From NCBI GenBank assembly GCA_947359465.1, contig OX375879.1, forward strand, positions 117,646,557 to 117,710,556: DNA of 64,000 nt. The letters are read 5' to 3'. This DNA comes from Metellina segmentata. Lineage: Eukaryota > Arthropoda > Arachnida > Araneae > Tetragnathidae. Below the pieces are notes generated by a model. That model made no database searches and was not told the DNA's origin. It saw only the letters and a program-made list of their open reading frames with translations. Of this stretch, positions 56,394-64,000 are shown piece by piece. Position 1 is the stretch's first letter, and each line of letters opens with the position of its first letter. Position numbers and translations under genes: made by a program.

Positions 56394-56840
56394 CTAGCAA
56401 AATACCGAGCTTACTCGGTTTGAATTGGTTTACTTTTGATTGAAGAGATGATCAAAATATGTAATCACTTACGTTTTACGTAGAATAAAATAATATCTTA
56501 GAACATTTGCAATCTTTATAAATTCAACAACTTACTTTGAACACAAATCTTACACATGCATATCCATTAATGTAATACATTTGACATACATTGCACCCTT
56601 GCTGAATGACGAAGCTACAAAATGACGAAATGTTACTACTACTAAAGACGATTTTGAGGGAGATTTGGAATTCCCTTTCTCAAGTTCTTTTGATGCTCAA
56701 CTTGATTAATAGAAAGGGCGATTTACGGCGAGTGCTCTCACACTAATAGTCAACAAAACAGTATTTTTATTACTTGTGGCACTCTTGCATCCGGAATGCG
56801 ACATTGTAGAATTTCGCAATCTGCTGCTGTCACTATGACA
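56394..56840 (-). mobile_element. possible Helitron-like 3' end, minus strand
   Basis: CTAG at 56394-56397 preceded by A, then CAAAATACCGAGCTTACTCGGT, in which ACCGAG/CTCGGT forms a hairpin: the inverse of a Helitron 3' end. The 5' end is not located, so the right boundary is a guess. Confidence 0.4.
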
Positions 56841-57319
56841 AAGAAATTTTTAATGTTTGAAAAGTTCTAGTTTGGATTTTTTTACATTATTATTCTTTCA
56901 ATAATGGCATAAATTACACTTAAAATTTGCTTTATTCTGACTAATATATTTATTAGAATAATAAATATTTAAAACAGAAAACCGTAAAATAAAACAAAAT
57001 AAAAGATGTCGGGAAAAAGTGGTTTGAAAGATATTAATTTGTGATTCCTTTTTTGTCTCTTGATCTTGCTGTTGCCACAACTTGCAACTAAAAAGTGCAC
57101 AAAATTTAGAAAGGCGAAATTTGTTCAGAGCGAAAGGAACAGAAAATATTACTACACGCGTGTTCAACCAGCTAGAGTTTCCGTTTCCTTCCCGTTCGTC
57201 GAAAAATATCGTCTGTCCCAAATATTCGGTATCAAAATATTCAAAGAACAAAAATAAGACTCGAAATAAATGAAGTATCAGAGCTGAAATACCATAAAAA
57301 AAAAAGAATTCTTTGAAAA
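56841..57319. other. unannotated stretch left of the non-LTR remnant
   Basis: Open frames on both strands are by-products; nothing recognised. Confidence 0.45.
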
Positions 57320-59595
57320 ATAATTGCTTTTTCAGCGATATTGGCAAAGCAATCCAAGTAATCGAGCACATCGAAAACCTGGAGAATAAGGGTAGAAAAA
57401 GACTAAACGTCCAAAAATTTATCTCCGACCGAGATTGGGGTGCTGATGCTGCCACACTTAGGACCACATACACCTCATTGATCAGACCCATTCTTGAATA
57501 TGGATCACAGATCTATTTTTGTGCTTCGGAGTTCAACCTTTCCAAGTAAGAAAGAATACACTTAAGTGCCGCTCGCAATATTTCGGGCTTGCGTAATTCG
57601 TGTCCTGCAGAAGTAGCTTTTTATGAAAGCGATCTACAACCTCTGAAGATGAGAAGAGACTGGGGGCTTGTTAAATATTTTAACAAAATTTTTAGTCATG
57701 GAGAACATTGTCAGAGAGCTGTCGCCAAGTGGAGAGATTAGGGAATGCCAACTGGAGCGGTCGGCGAGTGACAAGCGCTACAACCCAGCGAAGGGTTGCC
57801 AAGATCAAGGGAGAGTCTTGAGAAAGACGAGCAGGAAGAGACCGATTGGTTTTTCTACCGGATGAAGTTAATCTGCGCTACCATCGTTATATACCAGACA
57901 AAGATTTCTGGTTACATTTTTAAATGTTTTGTATCGTATCCCTTTTCATGTAATAAATTATCTTGGGATTAAAAACTGCTGGCTTGACTTTTTATGATTT
58001 TGGAAGCAACAGAAAGAACCCATCCAACAAACATAATCGAACTTCCACTTACCTTTGTGGTTGGACCTCAATTTAAAGATTGAAAAGAAACAGCCCCTTT
58101 TCTCAGTCTGAATTAATGGGACTAATAGATAAGCAAGTTGAACAACATTCATTGAAACCGTGTGTAGACCCCTCAGTGGGACTGCCTAGGGGACACTTCT
58201 AGACACAACTTGGGTCTTATACCAATAAAACAATCTCATTTACCTGAACTACTACGGCAGGTTGCTCTTGAGACCATAAATAGCATTCCCCCTGGTGATA
58301 TACACCGACAGAAGTCAAAACGAGTTTAATAACTGCGGAAGTGGGGCCTACATCAGAACCTACCCATCTCCACTAGCGCGTCTTTGTTGGAATGGCTCCG
58401 CGTTGCGTGGACGATTCTATTTTGTACCGTAGGTAGGTCGGTAGATATTAAACTCGTGAAAAGTGAATCGATTCTTCAATTCGATTCTTTCGTAATTTTT
58501 TTTTTTATCTACAGTGAGCTATGAATATTTACTTTGTTATAATATCAATTGGACTAGACAAGAGGATGTATTTATTTCACACTGATGACATTTATTTTGG
58601 TTTTTGTATTGGATCAATCAGATTTACTTATGAAGGATACCTTACAGAGATCAGAACACTTCCATGAGGGAAACCTCGAAAACTTATTCGTGATGAAAAT
58701 CGAATTACATTTCGAATTCATTCATACAGTAAATCTGCTTCAAAATCATTGAAGACACGAAAAGACTACCATACAAGTAAATAATCATACCTCAGTGTTG
58801 ATCCAAACAAGTTACGAAAGAATCGAACTGAAGAATCGATTCACTCTTCACGAGTTTAATATCTACCGACCTACCTACGGTACAAAATAGAATCTTCCAC
58901 GCAACGCGGAGCCATTCCAACAAAGACGCGCTAGTACCCATCTCCTATCGAATTGAAGATTAAAAACCCAGATTTTTGCTCTGTCTTCAGGTCAGAGCTG
59001 ATTACCATTGATTGCGGGTTGAGAGCCATTGAGAGGGATTGCACTCTCAGGGACATTTGGATTCTGACTGACAGTCGCAGTGTCATTCAACATCTGAACA
59101 ACTGGCCTAGTGTTGGAGACAAAATCACGATGTCCATCCTGGACAACCTCAGACGGCTATCCAAAAACCTTGAGATCTTCCTGCAATGGATCCCCTCTCA
59201 CGTGGGAGTCATGGGAAATAAGACTGGCAAAGGAGAGTACTGACATTTCCACACCCACCAACTAATCTGCTTCGACCTTTCTGTAAGTCTACTCAAGCAA
59301 AAATATCCAGAATCTTCACATTTGGAGAACTCCCTCACATGACTGGAATAATAGGAAAAAACCTAGTGGCGCCTTGTCCTTCCAAAGTGACAGAGATTGG
59401 CAAACCACTATTTCCAGACTCATCAGTGAACATACTAGGTATCTTAGATTTGTGCAGGGTCACAAGACCTTCTCTCTCTTGAACTGCATCGGGGTGTTTA
59501 GAGAGGATCTCCTAGAGGATATCCTAGTGGATCCCCTCCTGATTTGTGACTTCTGCATATCCACGGACTCATGGACCAAGTCCATGAGTCCGTAG
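57320..59595 (+). pseudogene. non-LTR retrotransposon ORF2 remnant: RT thumb and RNase H, split and frameshifted
   Basis: Begins in the region after the reverse transcriptase catalytic core: LNVQKFISDRDWGADAATLR, then TTYTSLIRPILEYGSQIYFC, a stop, and LQPLKMRRD / LVKYFNKIFSHGEHC. After a poorly matching segment (57890-58140) it resumes with LRQVALETINSIPPGD and the RNase H domain: YTDRSQNEFNNCGSGAYIRT (first catalytic D, codon at 58307), a MULE-like insertion at 58372-58935, FRSEL (catalytic E, near 58990), LTDSRSVIQHLNNW (second D, near 59080) and LQWIPSHVGVMGN (conserved H). The usual G-N-E-x-A-D is degraded to GNKTGK. The C-terminal tail ends near DPLLICDFC at about 59550. An RNase H domain places it with the RNase H-bearing non-LTR clades (I/R1/LOA/Jockey group). 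No endonuclease or YADD core is present: 5'-truncated and dead. Confidence 0.85.
58372..58935. mobile_element. MULE-like long-TIR element with perfect 10-bp TSD
   Basis: Starts ACTAGCGCGTCTTTGTTGG and ends with its inverse. The inverse arms run about 120 bp (to TTCGATTCTTTCGTAA near 58495, mirrored from 58812) with about three mismatches. Flanked by ACCCATCTCC at 58362-58371 and 58936-58945. Very long TIRs with a 9-11 bp duplication are the hallmark of Mutator-like elements. The roughly 310-bp interior is non-coding. It cuts the RNase H domain of the retrotransposon between YIRTYPSP and the FRSEL motif. Confidence 0.9.
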
Positions 59596-59599
59596 TGGA

Positions 59600-61062
59600 T
59601 TAGAAGCAACAACAAGTAATCATAAGATTCCCCGATATACATTCCAGCTGTTTCAAAACTACGAAATTATGGTTGATTTAATTATACTTACTCAGATGTT
59701 TTAGCATGAAACTCATCTAAATATAATCATAAAGAAATGTTTAGTATTAAAAATCACTAAACTAATAGAAAATGTACATTGCAATCAAATATCTGTAATT
59801 AAATTCATGTGATGCAAATGATGTGTGATCACAAACACAAAATCGAACATAGAACAGAAAGACTTTCGCAACCAAGTTCACTCACTAAATGAAGATAAGT
59901 ACTCACAGTATGCAAAGTTAACTGAAAATATATTAAACCGTGTGGACGTGTATAGGGCACATACAAACAGACAGACAGACACCAAACGCACAAGAGTCGG
60001 CTTTGGCATCAGAATGGTCCGAAACGGATAGAAAACTTGAAACGGGTCGAACATATTTCAATGTATATACATACAAACACACCATTCTTATTTACAATAT
60101 ACAGATGATTACTTTTCGTCACTTATTTTAAACAATATAATGCTTTTAATTAAAAAGCCATTTTGCCCGATAGTTTTTTCTATCAGTAGCCTTATATTAT
60201 ACAAAGAGTTAGACATAGTCCTATATCAAAACTAAATAAGAATATGCCGTCCTATATCAAAACTAAATGCGTATTTGACATCATCTGTTTAAAAGCTATT
60301 CTCTGACGTCAGTAGAAGTATGTTGGGTGACAAAGGACAGGTAAAGCGTATTTTTATCATCCTTAATGAGAAAGGAAAGATATTAGGAGAAACGAAACCA
60401 TTAAGAAAGTAGGACGACCATTTAAATTTTAAGAAATTAAACGGATGGCTTTTGCTCATTTAGGAAGATTTTCCGAATAACTTTTCTCTAACTATTCGGA
60501 AATAGTTTTAATGTTTTTATTCCAACTTCAATTATTGGTTTTAGATTCGCATTAAGCCGTAAAATCTGATGAATTTATGCATACGTAGTTGCATTTAAGA
60601 CTCGATAAGCAGTCTAGACAAAAGGTATTTTTTACTTTAAAGATGTAAATTTTATAAGTTGTGCATCAATAGATATTGTAATTAGGGATTTTTTAAAAGA
60701 ATCCTTTTGTTTTAAAACCTTTTTGAAGACTAAGAATTTAAATTCCTTAGGAAATATTCCTGAATGAATCTCTTCGGTTATTAGTTTTTAACCCTAGAAC
60801 TTTAAAAGCGTTATATTTTATTCGTGGAAAACATTCTCATGTATTGAGTGCAATTAAGGAATTTTTTTAGTCGTTGTTTTGAAGCCCCTTTAAAGACTAA
60901 AAATTTAAATTCTTTATGGTATATTGCTCTGTTTGTTTGTGTGATTGAATCTTTTCAGTTACTTAGTATTTAACCGCAGATTGGAAACATACATAAAATG
61001 TGCCTATAGTGCACATATTCATAATGTAATTGTCTTTAAGGAATATGCAACTGTAGGCTTTC
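59600..61062. other. unannotated AT-rich stretch with a diverged direct repeat
   Basis: Segments near 60690-60810 and 60856-60985 are related (AAGACTAAGAATTTAAATTC / AAGACTAAAAATTTAAATTC, then GAATCT(C/T)TTC(G/A)GTTA and TTTAACC), about 167 bp apart. Otherwise nothing recognised. Confidence 0.5.
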
Positions 61063-61070
61063 TTCTAGAG

Positions 61071-61722
61071 CAGTGGTCCCCAACCCCCGGGCCGCGGACC
61101 GGTACCGGTCCGTGGATGAAATGGTACCGGGCCGCCGAAGGAACATTAAATTATTTCCATTTTATTTACTATGGTGTATTTCTCTCGGGTTTGTGGGGTT
61201 CTTATCTATAAAATGACCACTCAAATTAGGAGGCGGTAAATCAGAACTTGAAATTTGTTCTGTTACTAGAGCTTCAATTATAATTTCTGAATTCAGTATG
61301 TCTCTATTTTCCAATTTTGACAAATGTGACAACTGTTTTCAAGTTGGCAGACAAAGTAGCTGCATTTAAAGCCAAACTGAAGTTGTGGGGACGGCGGTGT
61401 ACAGAGGCATTTTGGACACTTCGGGTGTCATTGTCTCCTATTACCCCCAAATGAAACCATTTCGTAGCAAAGAAACAAGCTCAGGGTTCTCATTGATTTA
61501 GCGTTCTAGTGAGTTAAAATGTTAAATCACTTTATATTCATCTTTTGGTGCAACTGTATTTTATTTTGAAGGCATGTTTAAATACAATTAAATTAAAATT
61601 ATTAAATCAAAACAATCTAAAATATAAACAATCAACGCCCCCCCCCCCCCTTCAGCGGGCCGTGTTAAAATTATCAAACGTTGATCCGGTCCGTGGCGAT
61701 AAAAAAAGGTTGGGGAGCACTG
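61071..61722. mobile_element. hAT MITE with CAGTGGTCCCCAACC ends and perfect TSD
   Basis: Left end CAGTGGTCCCCAACC, right end GGTTGGGGAGCACTG. Flanked by TTCTAGAG at 61063-61070 and 61723-61730. GC-rich subterminal motifs (GGGCCGCGGACCGG left; GCGGGCCGTG and GGTCCGTGG right) are paired. Ends of this kind are classic for hAT elements. A 13-base C-run at 61638-61650; no transposase. Confidence 0.9.
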
Positions 61723-61817
61723 TTCTAGAGGACCTTTTTATTTAAACCTCCAAGTGTTTCGATTAGATACCACCTCGAAGGTCCAGTTTACTAAGGACGC
61801 GATATCTCGTCTATATA

Positions 61818-62307
61818 CACTATATGGACACTGCATGTATTTCAGAAAAAGTACTTTATTATTCGATTTAGTAACAGTAGACCCTCCTTTTACTTACATT
61901 ACAGCTGCAACATGTTGGGGTTGTTGTGAAAATGGGCGTGCGTGTCGATGTCGGTGTGTACTCGTCGTTCCAGTTTGTCCCACAATTGCTCGATCAGATT
62001 GAGATCGGGGCTCTGAATAGGCCAAGTTAAGCAAATTCACCTCATTTTCAGTAAACCAGTCCAGCACACGTTTTGCAGTTTGACATGGAGCTCGATCCTG
62101 TTGGAAGAAACAACCATCGTCGCCGTAGTATTGCCATAGTGTAGGCAAGGGCGAACGATCCAGATAGTCGAGGTACACGTCAGCGTTCATGGTACCAAAT
62201 GTATATAAAGCAATGAGCCGAGTCCTGACCTGATAAAACAACCCCACACTAAGATTGATCCTACTCCTAACATCTGCAGTGTCCAGAACACTTTTGTCCA
62301 TATAGTG
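61818..62307 (-). mobile_element. Tc1 element with both TIRs but deleted transposase N-terminus
   Basis: Inverse ends CACTATATGGACACTGCATG (61818) and, on the other strand from 62307, CACTATATGGACAAAAGTGT, bordered by TA at 61816-61817 and 62308-62309. Between them on the minus strand is the C-terminal part of a Tc1 transposase: LGVGSILVWGCFIRSGLGSL, a frameshift, FGTMNADVYLDYLDRSPLPT, GDDGCFFQQDRAPCQTAKRV (catalytic D), FTENEVN, a second frameshift, then PIQSPDLNLIEQLWDKLERR (third catalytic position) and a stop after NNPNMLQL. At 490 bp it is far below the usual 1.3-1.7 kb: the part encoding the N-terminus and first catalytic D has been lost cleanly next to the TIR. Confidence 0.87.
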
Positions 62308-62965
62308 TAGATCTGCTCAATTTTGAAAGGTCGAGATTTGTCTTTGACATGAATCATCATTTCAATGCACACAATGGCAGAACTTGAGTAGAATTCAACT
62401 CCGCTGGAGAGCATTGCGTCATTGTTCAAATTTCAACTGTTTCTCATCGTTCTTTAGAATTTAGATGAAGAATACGACGCAGGTGTTAGTTATGAGTCAT
62501 ATTTTAATACGGAAGGTTTGCTCTTCGGAGCAGCAACGACGCGAGTAATGATTTTCTTGTAGAATTAGTGACTTCGATGAATATTTATTCCAAATTTTAA
62601 AACTACGACAAACTTCCAAATTGGGGGGGGGGGATTGTTCAAAATACATCTGTATGAATTGAAACACTTAAAATTAATATGAATATGCAATTATGAACCA
62701 ATATTCATTACCATCAACGTTTCTCACTTGTAGAAAATAACATAAATCAAACCGTATTCTGAGTTTCCATTTTGTGCACAAATCGATGAATTACAGTTCT
62801 TCTAAAATAGCTATTTGTAGAAACTTTCGAACACTATATGAAGCAAACTGATGTATCGACTATGTGGACTGTGTTGAATTCTTGTTAATAGGCATTTTTT
62901 TTCATATAATTTAATAATTCACCATTTTCAAATCTCGTGATATAGTCAAAATTTCCCATTCAGTG

Positions 62966-63006
<41 letters not shown>

Positions 63007-64000
63007 AAAGGATCTAATGAATTAACAAAAAAAAATGTTTTCCCAAGCCAGAACTTCGTTAGTATACAAGTAATCGAGAAAATTCTAAAAATTCACTCTA
63101 GCACGTTTTCTTTCCATAGTCCGAACTAGTATATTAATAACTCGTAATCTACATGATATCTAACAAAATATGTTAAAGTAAATGTGAATGGTCAGAAGGA
63201 AGTATACTAAAACGAATTTTTATTAATTTACATATATATTTTTTGTGATCCTCTTCAGAAAAAAGTTATGTATACAAAAAAATATATGATATAGAAAAGC
63301 AAGAAAAGTTTGAAAACTGTTTGATTTTGGAAGAAAGAGTGACTAATTGAATACAGGTTTGGAATTGTTTTACGTTCCATTCTTTGAGAAAGCTATTAGT
63401 TTTAAAATTTTAATTCGATTTGAGAAAATTTATTTAAGAAATGAATTTTTAAAGTACTAAGTTATTTTGCTTAATTCCGTTGTAAAAAAATTCATTAACT
63501 GTTAGTATGGAAAAAATGCTTTTCTTCAGAAAACAATCTTTTCTTTAAATGCTTTTTAGACTGAAAAACGAACAAATTCTATTTGATTGATCTTTTCTTT
63601 TCTATTTCCGTAGCCAGTTGAGTGTGACATCTTTTCTTCTAGTTCTCTTGTTCTATTCGTAATCATCGCCCTTTTTCTGAAGAAATTTCCGGTTCTTTCT
63701 GCAAACAATATTCTTCTGAGGACACGATCCAGAAAAGAAAACTGCTTCAGAGCAAATTAATTCGATAGGTCGAGATAAGTTGAGGAGTTGTTAATGAAAT
63801 TTTTTATCGTTTGTCATTGTTTGAAAAATATTCATTTTATTTGGGATGAAAGAGGTAACTAATTAAGCATAGGTTTAAAACGTTATTATTTTAAAAATTA
63901 GAATTCGATTTGAAAATTATTTGTTAAGAAATCGATACACAAAATTCTAAGTGGTTTTGCTGACCCTCTTCGAAGTTGTAAAAAATTTACTGAATTATTA
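62308..64000. other. AT-rich stretch with diverged direct repeats and a microsatellite
   Basis: (AT)n at about 62967-63004 and an 11-base G-run at 62623-62633. Two related segments about 500 bp apart, near 63330-63505 and 63837-64000, share (A)ACTAATT...ATAGGTTT, TTAATTCGATTTGA(G)AAA and TTGTAAAAAA-TTCA/TTAACTG. No coding motif or RNA gene recognised. Confidence 0.5.

Noticed and set aside
56898..57491. 197-codon minus-strand open frame with hydrophobic stretches
   Set aside because: It overlaps the plus-strand RT-thumb coding of the non-LTR remnant and is an antisense by-product in AT-rich DNA.

Overview
This 64 kb window is AT-rich eukaryotic nuclear DNA. I see no intact host protein-coding gene, no genuine tRNA or rRNA gene and no CRISPR array. 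The make-up points to an arthropod, most likely a spider: tRNA-headed SINEs with spider-like bodies, Tc1 transposases with D-S-R-T-P-L-V-V-I and T-A-Q-R-Y-V motifs, an RNase H-bearing non-LTR retrotransposon, a DUF7869-type element, hAT elements and non-autonomous Helitrons. The host assignment is inference. It reads as intergenic or deep intronic DNA filled by successive layers of mobile elements.

Layout. 0-8 kb: a palindromic repeat, a 27-bp tandem array, a Helitron and many SINE copies. 8.1-12.4 kb: a Tc1-type element (TA-flanked inverted ends) broken by a Helitron that itself carries a SINE, by a hAT-type foldback MITE with a perfect 8-bp target duplication inside the transposase frame, and by a TTAA-flanked MITE. 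13-25 kb: two more Helitrons, a DUF7869-type transposon with inverted ends, and a pair of TTAA MITEs. 27.2-29.3 kb: a hAT element with inverted ends, 8-bp target duplication and a decayed transposase. 30-38 kb: two large satellite arrays side by side, 26 copies of 141 bp and 25 copies of 149 bp, both with higher-order structure. 38-57 kb: a dense patchwork of SINEs, two copies of a hAT-type MITE, a Harbinger-type MITE, a hAT nested with another hAT-type MITE, and a dispersed repeat of unknown class. 57.3-59.6 kb: a non-LTR retrotransposon remnant split in its RNase H domain by a MULE-like long-TIR element. 61-62.3 kb: a hAT MITE and an internally deleted Tc1. The remaining stretches are AT-rich and unrecognised.

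The genes do not work together as a pathway; every recognisable coding remnant belongs to a transposon and carries stops, frameshifts or insertions. What the window offers is a readable insertion history (about a dozen target-site duplications can be read directly) and two satellites whose variant bases show how they were amplified, including an exact 12-unit, 1,789-bp block duplication. The closest thing to an undescribed system is the apparent conversion of a TTAA-MITE end into a 141-bp satellite, and the CATCGATG foldback hAT-type family.
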